Shown piece by piece: positions 39,230 through 52,100 of a stretch of DNA of 64,000 bases; position 1 is the first letter of the stretch, and every line of letters starts with the position of its first letter. The translations under genes and the position numbers were made by a program. The notes beneath the pieces were generated by a model, which saw only the letters and a program-made list of their open reading frames with translations, made no database searches and was not told the origin of the DNA. This DNA is from Setophaga petechia (taxonomy: Eukaryota; Chordata; Aves; Passeriformes; Parulidae). The stretch lies in contig JANCRA010000007.1 in NCBI GenBank assembly GCA_024362935.1, positions 14,912,003 to 14,976,002 on the forward strand. The letters are read 5' to 3'.

Positions 39230-39711
39230 TTTCAAGCCAGAGGAGGAGTGGACCAGCATCAGCGTCTTGCGCTTCTCTTACTCTCTCCCCACAGGCAGGT
39301 AGGGTGTCAAAAGATGGGAAGTGATGAGACTCCAGGAGAAATTAATTTTCCCCCCTCTGTTTATCAAGGGATGTGAAACAGCCCTGAGCAGCTGCCAACC
39401 CCATGTGCTCACTGGCACTGAGAACCAAACCCTGGCCTTGGCTGGCCCCAGCTGCCCCAAGAGGAAAAAAATGCACACAGGGTTGGTGGTGGCAGCAGAA
39501 ACAAACCTTCCACCCAAATGCCCCTGTGCAGGAACAGCCCCTCATGCTGCTGGTCTCTGAAGGGAGCTCAGCTGGGGCTGTGAAGGGGTCTGCCATATCT
39601 TCCAAATGAAAGGGCCATTTAGGGTGAAAAATAAAACAATGCCATGCTCCCAGGGGAAAAAAAACCCACAAAAAACCCAAGACAAATACACACACACCCA
39701 AAACACAAACA
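39230..39711. other. GC-rich block without CpG
   Basis: The four lines from 39361 to 39600 are about 57-58% G+C by direct count, yet I see no CpG in them, the opposite of the islands at 15540 and 48940. Open frames of 79 (+) and 119 (-) codons overlap head to head and show no domain. At 39277-39293 'ctctctccccacaggca' resembles a splice acceptor, but no matching coding exon follows. CpG exhaustion suggests old, methylated sequence such as a decayed repeat. Confidence 0.4.
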
Positions 39712-40895
39712 TGTTAACAATATGATATTTCAGAATATGTATTTTTCGCACACTTGATAGAACAATAAAATATCCTAAGTTGGATGGGATCCACAAGAAT
39801 CACCAACGTCCACCTAAAGATTTTCCCCCTCAAAAGACGGCCATTTACAGAAGTAAGATGTTTGGCAGCAATTCATTTAAATTCTTTAATTAACTTTTAA
39901 GTTTTTTTTAAACAAATCCTTCATCCTATGCTGTCAGAATTAGGGTTTTTACGTCAAGCATGCACATATGCCCCGTTGCCTGCAAAGGGTGGTTCACATA
40001 TACCTTTGCTCATAGTCTGAGGCCAAGCCAGTGGGACACAAAAATCAAAACGTACAAGCTGAATAATCATACTAACACATGACACTGAGACAAGACTCTA
40101 GAAGGAAAGAATTAGGGAATAATTATATAAGGCTACCAGCTTTATTGGACAAAACTGGTATTTTTGTTGCCAAACAATAATTACAAACTGATTGAAATAA
40201 CTAAGTAGCCATTCAGATTAGTGTTCATCAGAGTTTTGTTCACATAAACACAACATGCTCATCATACTAATGATCTGAAATAAAACCCATGACTTGGCAT
40301 AGTTTTCTGCACCATAACACAATTTACATTTCATTGCTAGCAAAATCAAGCTGAAACATTGCAAACCATTTCATCTTTACACTGGTTTGCATTTTCTTTG
40401 CTGTCAATGAGCATTTAAAGGATTTTTCTCAAACAAACATTTACACCTAACTTATCATATCAAGTCACTTCTGTTAGTAAAAATTGATTGTACATTAAAA
40501 CCTTCTGTTTAAATTTCCTGAATATATAAGCAAGACTAAAATCTTTTTTCTACTAACAAATGCATTTTTTAAAAAAAGGAAATATATAAATGAAATCTGC
40601 AAATTGATTTTATTTAATTAAATAAATTAAAAAATAAAAGTCTTCAGTCTAACCACATCACACCAAGTCATTAAACATAATACTATGAAAAATATTCTTA
40701 TGTATATAACTCTCATTCCAGGAGTCAAAGTGATTTTTTTTTTGTGGTCAATTGTCTGTTTTAAAATTGATTTACAGCTTGATTTACAGACAAAATTCAT
40801 AAATGGCCTATGACATATAAAACTGCTTATACACTTCCAAAATCCATTTCTATAGCCAGCACTAGGCCAACATGCAGAGTGCATGAAAAAAACCT

Positions 40896-40957
40896 TTTGT
40901 AGTGTTATCTATTTACCTTCTAATCTATAGAAGGTAAATAGAAGATACCACTACAAA
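40896..40957. repeat. Long near-perfect hairpin (62 bases)
   Basis: The inner arms CTATTTACCTTCTA (40909-40922) and TAGAAGGTAAATAG (40928-40941) pair perfectly over 14 bp around a five-base loop. The pairing continues outward with 'tttgtagtgttat' against 'ataccactacaaa', with one mismatch and a three-base bulge on the right arm. The whole gives about 26 paired bases. The loop is smaller than in most microRNA precursors. It may equally be a template-switch palindrome. Confidence 0.88.
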
Positions 40958-41802
40958 TGTGAAAATGGAAGGATGGTAAAAAGATCAGGATCTTTGCAGC
41001 ATTTGCATCATGAGCTTGTTAATTACATAAAAGAAGTTCAATTTATCTGCTCCAAGTATTGAGAAAGTGAAGTCTCCTGAATATCTCATTCATTCAGACA
41101 ATATAATAAGGTAATTTAAAATTTATGAAAATCCTGAGGGAAACATCAGGAAGGAACACCTATATACCCACAATATGCCACATGAACATAGAAAAACCAA
41201 CCCCACACTAGCTTTCCAAAGACCAAACTCCTTAATGAACAGAGAATAACAAAACAATACAAAGGTGTAAGAAATAGCTTAGGTAGTGAGTGAAATAAAG
41301 AAACTATTTTTTCTGTGCTGAAAAAAATCATGAGACCTACATGAATACATCCACTAAGGCCAACTGAACTACACATCAATAAAAACAGATATATAGGAAA
41401 AATGCTCCAAAGATTATTTTACATCAACTGGGGCAGCAAAACCCATGAACATTGGCACAGCCCTTAGTCGAGTGCAAAAGATCTTTATTGCTCTGGAATT
41501 TCCATACATACTTTCTGTGTGTCTCCAAGATCATTTCATTGTGATACACAAGATGCACTACAAACCATATCTGGATTAATCTCAGCGTGAGAAGCAAGTT
41601 TTACTAGCTAAAAAATCCTAGATCTTTTAAAAGACTGAAATTCATGTCTTAGCTTTGCACACTAGTACAGCCCCCAGACTCTGAAGAAGTCTCCCTTACA
41701 TGTACATATCTCAGGTCACTGTTTGTGATAAATCTTTAACTCATAAATAGAAAACAGAAGCAAATGAACAGCCCCAAAAAATACTCTCAAAGCAAAATCT
41801 TA

Positions 41803-41905
41803 AACACAAAAAAACCCCACAAGAATTTAAAAAACCCACCCAAAACCAACAAAAATGCCCCACAAAAACAAACAAAACCACCAAATAAAAACCCCAACAT
41901 TTTTA
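41803..41905. repeat. A/C-rich low-complexity tract
   Basis: About 100 bases are almost free of G and T, with irregular runs of A, CCC and CAAA. The 62-codon frame through it encodes only a Lys/Pro/Asn-rich string and is not a gene. Confidence 0.8.
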
Positions 41906-44900
41906 AAGAAATGGGTTCAATGGGGAAGAATGTGTCCTCAAAAGAAATTTAACTGGTGCTTCTCAAAAGATCTTGCCCTTTTTCACCTGATTTGGTACAT
42001 TCTTGGAATAAATTTTAAAATGACTACTTGATTTAGATATTTTTAGAAACAATTTTTAGTAATTATACATTTATTTAACAATGCTGTGAATTAGCATGAA
42101 AACCTCATTTTCTATATTTTCTCTGTAAATTGAGATTCTTTGCATTCCCCAAAACTGAACAAACACATTTTTAGACTCTGATCTGACCCCTCAAGCAAGC
42201 AGCTGTAAAACTTCCATTGTTCATGAAATCCTGCATATGTACATCCCCAAGTCCCCCTCTTCCATTCAATATATATGAAAATGCAATTTACTGTACGTCA
42301 AATGAAAAATGCAGTTTTCAAATGCATGACAACAGGTGCTAGTTAAATGATCAGACACTATTTGTTACCTAGTCTCTTACTCTCATTTGCAGCATGATAA
42401 ATTGCATTTTAGCAGAGCACTGCGATCTAAGGGGTCTTGACATGCTTTTATTGATTTGCATAGGTTATATGCATGTATTCCTGTTTGTAGGCAAATAGTG
42501 CCACGAGTAAATTCAAGTCACCATGCCTCTGTTTCAAGAAAATTGCAGTCATCACAGGGGAGCCAAGATGGAGTGAGGTTGGGTAAAAGAGACACATGCA
42601 GCCCATTGGAATCTCAGAACCTCTATTAAGATTTATAGGCTGCAGGATTCTTTTGGGCTTCAACATTATTCTTAGTAAACCCTTTCTGTCTTCAGCTGTT
42701 TATAAAAACTGGCAGCTTTAGCAAAGACAGAAGCTTACGTTGTAGGTAGCACAATTTAACATAATAGTGATAGCCTGTCCTCTAAATATCCTGATACTGA
42801 ATTTGAAAGAGAAACAGTGCATACCTCGATTCCCTTTACCGTAATTTGAAAGGTTTTTGTATTACTAAGCAGTAATCTTCCCCACCTGCATTTCCATAAC
42901 ACTTTGTGGTCCCCATTAGTTGTGACTAGTTAATGTATCTGTCCTCTTTTACATCTTCTCAAGTCAGGCATTATCATTATTTCCCTCTTAACAAGAAGGA
43001 AAGTCTCCTGCATAGAAAGCTCAAATACCTTCCCTATGGGGTAAAAATAACAGCTGTAGAATTAGGAATTGAAACTTCCACGCTGGTTTTCTTCAGGGTG
43101 GGAGCGATGTGATTAGTTTGGTATCAGCACATGCACACATGCCAGCACTCAGCCCATCAGCTGAGAGAGAGCTGCTGCAGCATCCACAGTGCCCCCACAC
43201 AGCAGGATTATCTCTGCCCATGCACACACATCGCTCTCTATCACAAATGTTGGAGCTGGCATGACACGCTCAGACTGGTGTCAACCTATCCAGGCAGCTG
43301 ATCCAATCATTTCCTTGTAAATTTGCACATTACTGATAAAGGTGCAGGTTACTGGGCGAACTGTTAATCTATCAGGAAAAGGATTTAGACTTGACAGGCA
43401 TACTTACACCTCAGAGTATTCAAGGGGCTCTTATTTATATGTTATTTCAGTACTTAAAAATTATTGAAGAACTTTTTCAGTGTGGTACTTAAGCATTAAT
43501 TTTGATGGAATTCAAGAACTGTATTCTTCTCTCTGTACCACAAAACCTATAGCCAATCAGAATTAAAGCTAATTGTAAATTTAAGCTCTGAAAGGTACAC
43601 ACAACAAATATTAGGAAAAACACGGGATAAAATTAAGGCAATAATAAATATAGCTTCTCAGGAAACATCCTGATTTGACTTGGACATTTCCATTCTTGAG
43701 TTAATAATAATTTCTAACTAGAACTACTGCGTATGGGCCCCAAATAAAATCTAAAATAATTTCCCCCATTATTAATTTCATTTGCCAACAAGCTTCTTGG
43801 TTTATGTAGATTCTATTGTATTTTTCTCAACAAAGAATGGACTACAGACTGTCTTTACAAGGGCTATAAAATTTAATGCATAAGCATGTCAAGATGAATT
43901 CCAAAAACATTTTTGCTTACTGTCCACCCAGGATATGTTTCCGTACAGTTTAGCAGATGGAAATTATGCACTGACTAAGGAGAAGCACAGTGGGATAAGA
44001 GCTATATCTAATTTATACTTAAACTGAAAACTCACTATTGAATATGATGGTTTTTTAAGACTAAATCTACTTGAAAAAGCCATGATGAATAAGGGAACAT
44101 TGCTAAATAGTCTTTTAAATTGACACAGAAAACTACCCCATTTGGAATATTTGTAACAGAAAAATGACTATCCCATAAATTTATAACTTCAATGTTACAT
44201 GCCTTTGCTGAAGTAGTATTTATATAGTTCTGTCTAGGAGATTCACAGGCCAACTACCTTCAGCTGGTCATTTGTGTTTCCACACTAAGTCTTCAATTGG
44301 GACAACTGTTTGTGGAGCTGCATGCCAAGCAGCAACAGAGAAATGACATGACTAGGAATTCTTTTTTTCTTTAAGAGCTTTTGACACAGATCAGTTTCTG
44401 AGACAGGAAGTCTCCTTTTGGGCAAGCCACTAAGCACATCTAGAATAGCCCAGGAACTTGACTAGGCAATAACAGTTACATGAAATCAAAGCACAGAAAG
44501 GTATGACAATTAGGAAGTATAACAGCTCATTTCTCCTTAATTACAATAATTCTCATGTTAAAAAGAATCTACAATAGTTTTTTTCCACAACTAAGCAATT
44601 AAAAGAAAAATCAAATTCTGTGTACCTTGTCATGACAAAGTTGCAGGAAAAAGTGGGGGGGAGAGAGGAAAGTGGGTTTAGAAGTTTTATATTGAAAATT
44701 CAAAAGTCTGCAGAACATAGAAGGGCTCTTGGAATTTCTTGCTAAAGACCTTGCATCTGGTACAAATCATCTACTTCTATGAACCTCAGAAAATATATGA
44801 AAGGTTATTCAACTCCCCCTAATGAAAGGAATTTAAAATTTTTGGCATAATATTCCATAATTTTTCTATACAACATCTTCACTAACACTTCAAAAGCCAT

Positions 44901-45431
44901 CAAAAATATAACAAGAAAATGATAATTAATATTACAAAACACAGATATGAACAAATTAGAATCAGTGGCACTATGAAGTTATTGGTTTTCTCCTCCTTAT
45001 CTGCTTTGTGGAGAAAAAAAATAGGATTGCTTGATGAACTATTAGTTTGCTGGTGTGAAACACTTGAAAGAGGATCATTTCCCTTCTGGGATGCGTCCAT
45101 ACAGGGGATGCAGGACTTTACACAGGGAAATATAGAGTGAGAAATATATTAGTGACCACTGTATCACCTTTCGCATTTATGGTACTTCAAAATCAGATTT
45201 TCTCCATTTTTATGCTTTCTCCTCCCCTTGTTTCAAGGTCACCTTCCTGCAACTTTAACTGAAGCTGCAGTGCTGTAAAAATTTTTTTGTACTTAGAAAA
45301 ATTCCTGCATATGAATATTTGGAACATAGTTGTGCAAGGCTAAGGGCACATAGGAAAATTCCCAGAAACCTGGCAAAAACTTCAGGAGAAGAGTGCCCCT
45401 CTCATGAAAATATGTGGGAAAACCTTTAAGC

Positions 45432-45444
45432 TTTTTTTTTTTTT
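45432..45444. repeat. T13 homopolymer
   Basis: Uninterrupted T run, the longest on this strand. Confidence 0.85.
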
Positions 45445-45689
45445 CACGAGCATGCCTTGCTGTAAAAGACTGTACTGATTTCTAAATGACTAATAATTAA
45501 CATGAACTAGCACATGAGAAAAAAAAAACCTTTGATAAACAGAGAGTAAGCATTTTATAGTTGTAGATGACCACCACAAAAGCAGCTCTCCATCATTAAA
45601 AGAGGATTGTTAGGTACTTGAAAAGTAAACTTGAAGTTCTGTAGTTCATCATCACAGAAGAAATTATTAAAAAAAAAGATCAAAAGGAC

Positions 45690-45716
45690 TTTAAACTTAT
45701 CTTTGATAAGTTTAAA
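45690..45716. repeat. Perfect 12-bp hairpin
   Basis: TTTAAACTTATC (45690-45701) and its exact reverse complement GATAAGTTTAAA (45705-45716) flank a three-base TTT loop. The stem is AT-rich and no coding context is seen. Confidence 0.88.
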
Positions 45717-47831
45717 TGCACTCCTCCAAACCTTTTGGACATCAGGAATTAAAATCTTATGCAGGGATAAACATTGCAATTAGCATTCAAGACTGAAAAT
45801 TTAAGAAATTCCTGGAAAGGTGACAATATATAAAGGAATTTTCTCACACAAACAGAGAAACAAAAAATCAACATTAAGTTAAATCTTCAAAAAGGTAATT
45901 CCATGGATCAAATGGATTTTCAGGGCATTCATTTCACACTGAGACCTGTATATTTAAAAGCTTGTCAAATAAAGGCATACTAAGAAGAAAGAAAGCAGCT
46001 GTGTCAAACCATACAAGCAAACTCACAAAGCTGACAGGCCATCACCATGTGTAAATGGGAAATCTATCTGCATTTTAGTAGCCCTCTAGCTAAACCCCGC
46101 TCCCTCTGGAAAAAGTGTGTTCAGCAGTATTAGAGCACAGACACTTTGTTTGTGCTTATTAAATAAAAAGAAAGGATCACCTTCAACCATATTAATGATG
46201 GACTGGTGGATGAAGGATGTCTGCGAAAATTCACAACATCTGTTTGCTCCACTCTCTTCTCAGTGTGCTGCACCTATTCCTCATGCTTAATGATGCTCAT
46301 CCACTCTGCAAGTTTTACGAACAAATGTGTGTTTAGCCACATTCATCATTCTGAATGAGCGTTCTTGATGAAGCATCCACTGGCCTGTTTCGCTCTTTCT
46401 GCTACACTTTAACAAATGACAACTGCTCTACGTATTTTTCATTTGTTAAAAATAAAAAGCTAAGTGAAGAATAGGCCCAGCAAATTTTTCTTTTACTCCT
46501 CTGTTAACTTTACTGGAAAATGGAATACAACGTGCATTTAAACTGCATGCAAGTTCACATGCACAAATCTAAATGGTGCATACAGATAGATTGTATTTTA
46601 AAAGTACCACACAGCAGAATACAGTGTAGCATAACAGACGAACATTCCACCCCACACCAACAGAAGCAGTTCCATCTTCCTATGAAGGTGATGTATTTCT
46701 CACTCTGATCAGCTTGGGGACTGATTCTGTGATGTTCACAATGCCTCAGCACAAGACACTTGGCATCTTTTGGTACCAGGCCAGCAATACATCACAGTGG
46801 ACATCTGCCTTCCATTTTCCAGCTTTCCTCCTTTAAAGCACAGCAATATTTAAAAACATGTTTCCCAGAAAATGTGCTTGCTGTAAATTGCACCCTAGAA
46901 CTCAATTGTGAATAGCAATGCATGGCCAAATCTATAATATTTTTTCCAATTAGAAAAAAAAACCTCCACACTCTAAAGAATATTAGTGAGTACACAGAGG
47001 AAAAGAATCAAATCTAAAACCAAAAAAAAAGCACTCCGAAAATTTTAAATGTGGAACACCCTTGGAAATCATCTTCCAGAATTTAGAACAACTCACAAGT
47101 CTTATTTCCATTAGAATGCAAAAAAAATAAAATGTCCATCCCAATACCCATTTTCTTAAGTATGTCTTTAGAAGACTACTGAGGTTGTATACAGTGGAAA
47201 AAATCCCACCCTAATCCAAAACTCATTATGTCCAGTCCAAAAAGGCATGACAATTCAATAAGTTATAACTTGGGGATCAAACAAGGTGAACTTCTGAGAT
47301 ATTGAAGCTATTGAAAAATTATGTAGTACCTATGAATTTTTTGAAGACAAACAGCAGATACCATTACCCAAATGATTTCTTACTAAAGCAGACAAAACCC
47401 CTCCATTAAACCCTCTCTCTTAAATATACTATACTGGCATATACTAATAAAGTCACTGAAATCAGCATTTCTTCTAGCAAGTATAGTCTGAAACTTATAT
47501 GCCAAAATATATCAGTTCCTTAAACTTAGAGAATGGCTAACACTCAATTAGGCAATGAGTGGAGAGGAACTAATAATCAGAATTCAGACTTCACTCCAAC
47601 TTGGCAATGACAGCGTAACATTTTGGTGATACGCAAATTCTGTAAAACTAAACACTACACTAATGGCATGGTTGGGCAGTGAAATGCTACTTTATCCTGT
47701 TCATGAGACTTCACACTTACAAGGCATCAAAACATTATTAAAATAAAAACCAATTAAAACCTCTAATAACTATATTCTGTTTTACTAATATTTTAAAGTA
47801 AAAACTAGTATCAGCTCATTTCCACTTTATC

Positions 47832-47839
47832 TGACGTCA
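47832..47839. promoter_or_regulatory. Full palindromic CRE (TGACGTCA)
   Basis: The eight-base cAMP-response element TGACGTCA is exact and lies in 'tctgacgtcattaagtcaga', whose ends are also inverted (TCTGAC/GTCAGA). Full CREs are CpG-containing and uncommon in CpG-poor DNA, but one site alone does not show function. Confidence 0.3.
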
Positions 47840-48939
47840 TTAAGTCAGAGATAAGAACCAGTAAACTTGCCACAAAGCATAATTTGTAGCAAGTTATGTT
47901 CCATAACAAAAATGCATGATATTACAGAATACACATAAAAATGTACTCAAATTCAATAAAGTTGTTGAAAATCAGCAGGCAATGTTGCACCCTTCACAAA
48001 TTAGTACAACGTGAAAAGAAGATCATGAAGTACAAAAAACAATTTCTTTGGCAAAACATAGCAAGAACTTCCTGAGATCTCTCAATGCAGATTAAAAAAC
48101 ACAGGCATAGGAAAACTATAAAGCAAGTTAAATGAAATACATGAAAACAGAATCACTAAAATTTATAAGATATTGCAACCAAGTCTATTTAGGTTCCTCT
48201 GAGGTTCAAGTATTCATGAAATCCATTACTAGGCTTAACAGGAAATTGTCCATGACAAACTTATAAACTATATAGAAAATATTCCTCTTCAAATAAGTAC
48301 AATGAACACTGCAACAGAACTGATAACAGCAGCGTATTTTTGTTATAAAAAGGATTGTAATTATAAAAAAAATATACAAATTATAGCTCCTTAAAAAGAG
48401 TGCCTCTGATCATCGTGTTTCAGAAATTAGGGCCCACAAAGGATGTTTTTTAATATAAAAAATTAATTCACATTTTTGCTAAAAATGCTTTTTCTCAACT
48501 ATAAAACAGATCTGTATCTGAAAATAGTAAAATAGATTTATGTTAAAATATCCTCAAGGGGATCATTACAGAAATACAAAAAGTAATTTTCTACTAGAAT
48601 CATAAAGTACATTTGCAATAGATGTTTAAAAATATGGCTACAAAATACATAAAACATACAAATGAATGGGATTTAATACAACTGCAATAATTTAAATGGT
48701 ATCTTTATTTAATTGACAAAGTTCCTGGGAGAAGGGGGAACACATCTTCAGGTAATTTAAAATTAAGGCAATATTAAAATGGATAAATGTCTTTTGTACT
48801 ATGTATATACACAGCCATTATTTATTCTCATGAGTGATGTATGCAGAGAGTATTGATAGTTTATAAGATTTCCTGAAATAAATCCAGAGACAGAATGACT
48901 CCCTTGACAGAAAAAGGAATCAGGGGAGCAAAAGAACAG

Positions 48940-49170
48940 GACTGAGAGCAACAGGTACAAGTCCACAGCTCCACAAAGGAGCCAGCCCGAGAGCGCGGCT
49001 GCCCCGCTCTCTCCCAGCCGCGGGAGCAGCAGTGAGAGCTGGGAGAGCTCATCCCCGAGCTCCAGGGGAACACCCACTCTGCAGGTGCCCCGAGCCAGCA
49101 CGCAGGTGCCACTGTGCCCTCCCATCAGTGGCAAGGGGGCTCCAGACTGGCAGGGCAGGCTCAGTCTCAC
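48940..49170. other. Second small GC- and CpG-rich island
   Basis: The core 48961-49140 is about 70% G+C by direct count with about nine CpGs, rising sharply from AT-rich flanks. It contains a 7-bp perfect hairpin, GAGAGCG (48989-48995) with CGCTCTC (49005-49011). Open frames of 123 and 83 codons on the minus strand and 85 on the plus strand cross it. None carries a recognised domain, and the hydrophobic stretch of the 123-codon frame is likely a composition effect. Its size, CpG retention and isolation match the island at 15540-15880, but I see no shared sequence between them. Confidence 0.5.
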
Positions 49171-52100
49171 ACAAACCTTAACTCAAACGCACAATAGGTC
49201 TCAAGAAACACAGCACAGTACTTGTGAGAAAATCGGAGCACAAATAACCCATAGATTACTGCAAATTACTCTGACAAAAATAAGTCCAAGCATATCTGAC
49301 AGTAAAATTACACTCTCCTCAACAACAGTATCCCTTAGGTAATCCCCCTTCTCTCCCCATCCCTAATGTTAAATTGTCTCTTAGCTTTACAACAAATCAA
49401 GGCTAAAAGCTGCATACTGGCAGCACTTCCTTTCATCTTACACAAATTTTATTTCTTCTCAATAGTATCAAGTGTGGTATACCTTATGAAAATTATGAAA
49501 AGCATCACAAAGAAACAAAATGTAAATGATACAACAACTCAAAGCATATGAAGGGCACTGTTTCTGCTACCTACAAGAACATCAAATCATTTCTTCCTCT
49601 ACTGCAGCTTGAGTTCATGCTTTTCCATGGAACAACAATGATAAAACAGATAAGAGATTTGTACTTCATTTTTCTGCCCATGGAAGTAAAAGGGTTAGTA
49701 TATTTTACACCCCTATTAATATGAGGATATCAGCTAAAGACAATGCTAAGTCACTCAAAATATTAAAGACAGCACCTAGGATAAGATTTAGATTCTTTAA
49801 AACAGGTCTTGTCCCAAGTCTTACCTTAACTTTCCTATGGATTGAATCAGAGGTTCTACACAAGTATTGTCTCTTTTTACCTTTTTTGCCATCTTACATA
49901 TGATCTTATCCAGCAAGAAAGGCAGTTCATTGCTTTAATTTGTCTGCATAATCAAGCTGACACATAGTCATCTTACACAGAGAAAACACAGAAATATGAA
50001 CGGGGACAGGAGGTTGTAAGGTAGGAGGTGAAAAACTGCCGACAGAGGATATCTGTGACTCCTTTAACATACACTTCAATAAAGCAGTTTATATATACAA
50101 AAAACTTACTGCTGATGTTTTCCACTAGGAACAATTCCATATCTTAAAACAGATCAATTAAGCCTTTCTTCTCCTTATAGCCAGATATCATTTCAATCCA
50201 AATGTTGCTTTTCATATTTTTGGGTTATTCTTTAAAAAAGTACCTCCCTTGTATTCACAATTGTCCCTTGCCCATTTCCTCCATGGACCCTCAAATACTC
50301 TTGACCTCTCTTTTCAGAAGTATCATAAACAAAGCAATACTGGATATGTCTGGCAACAGAGGAAAAAAATATCAAGTACAATTTGCCTGTATAAAAGTTC
50401 CCAAAATTTCACTGTACACTACAGATTCCACCTAAATGTACATCTCTGACCAATCACTTCCCCCATAGTGCCTTCCTAAGCTTTTTACCTCTGTCTAGAG
50501 ACTGACAGTTTTAGAGAGACAGTCTAGAAGCCCTCTCTCTGATAACTGAACAGTGATAACTGAACTTTCACCAATCTTCTGGTCTTTTCCCAGGTTCCTT
50601 TTAGCTTCTACCAATCTCTTTGTGTCACTTCCCTACCTCCACAGGTGTCCAAGATTCCTCCACTTTGCATCTTTTAAACAGTGTGCTGCTTCCTTCCACA
50701 CCAAGGCTTACTACCACGCAGGTAGTTTTGTCAAAGATCTCCAGACATACTGAAGAACCTGGACTAATTCCATTTACTTACAATTATGAAAAAGCAATAA
50801 ATAAAACAAATCTTTGGCATTGGAATTTTGTAGTGGGATAATAAAACACTCATAGCAGAAGGATATATAGATATAGCAAATAGTTTTGGCTGGTTTAGAC
50901 AATACAGAAGTGAACCAATTAAAGACTGCACAAACTCTGAAGTTCTGAGATCAAGTGTTGTGTCCTAGTGACAACAGACAAACCTGTCTCTATGGAAGGT
51001 TTTTCCAGTATTGAGCATTTCCGTCCTTAAACTCATGAGTCCCCTGCAGACCCAAAGAAATGTTGAAACTACAAATGACTTCTGTTAAGAAATTTAGGGA
51101 GTGCCAAATTAAGACTTTGCCATGCAACTTTCATGTAGTCGCCTAGTATATATGCAAAATACTGCAATAACACAATCATGTTTGCTTCTGACATTCCCCA
51201 GTTCTCTAAATAATAATCTGCCAAGTAAGAATATGGGATGAGAGGACACACATGCAGATGAAGGACCAGAACACTAGAGAAGAAGGGGAACCAGCTGAGT
51301 GGACAAGAAACAACCAGGATGGGGTAAAAATCCAGGGGACAATTGACCCTGGGACCTGTCAGGTTCCAACACAAGTACAAGAACAGCTGGATATCTAAGT
51401 GAAACAGTGAAAGAGATCTCACAGTTGACAACCAAAATATCTGAGCAGTGATAAAAACCTCAGGAGAAGACTAACAACATGACAGAGAACACTTGGATAC
51501 CAACTCTTCCTAATGGTTTTATCCCAACTCCTCCATAAAAATTAGGATAAAATGCAGGGAATGTGACCACATTTTTCAGATAGGCTGTCATATTTCCTAA
51601 CCAGAGCTGAAAAAATTACAGAAGTCTGACTGCTGTGAATCAAAAAACCTCACAACATATGGCCCAGGAAATAAAAAAACCAAAATGAAGGCCAAAACTG
51701 ATGAGCAGTATGATGTTACCTTGATCAGTACTGCTGCCCATGAACCACCTAATATCCAGAACCAAGTGAAAAGCCACATACTTCAAGGGGTGAACCTGCT
51801 CCATTCCATTTAACAACCAAATAAAAGACAGACAACAGGAAGTTTCTAAGGGGAAGATAAACTCAAGAGTACTAGGCTTTACTTGGGTTAGCTGAAGGGA
51901 AAAGTGCAGTTAATTCTCCCCATTTTCTTGTTGGTATACAGCCACAAAACAATGTCCATCACAGTAATTCTACTATTGAACTATCAACTTAAGTGCTACT
52001 TTTCCATAACTCCAGGCTTGCCTTGCCTAGGCTCAACATTTGGCAGGATTGCCCTAGCAGCCACTAGGACCTGGCAATGAAAAAATATAGAATAATGTCA

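Larger units (their letters stand above)
39712..48939. other. AT-rich noncoding stretch, about 9 kb
   Basis: No gene is supported. The stretch contains the long hairpin at 40896-40957, an A/C-rich low-complexity tract (41803-41905), a T run (45432-45444), a 12-bp hairpin (45690-45716) and a palindromic CRE-like site (47832-47839). Segments 43290-43500 and 46230-46460 are repeat-free with some CpG, but nothing in them is diagnostic. Confidence 0.6.

Noticed and set aside
41764..41952. 62-codon Lys/Pro/Asn-rich open frame
   Set aside because: It is a translation of A/C-rich low-complexity DNA.
51069..51431. 120-codon minus-strand open frame with hydrophobic stretches
   Set aside because: No recognised transmembrane family, signal peptide logic or splice context. 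Hydrophobic residues are expected from T-rich codons on this strand.
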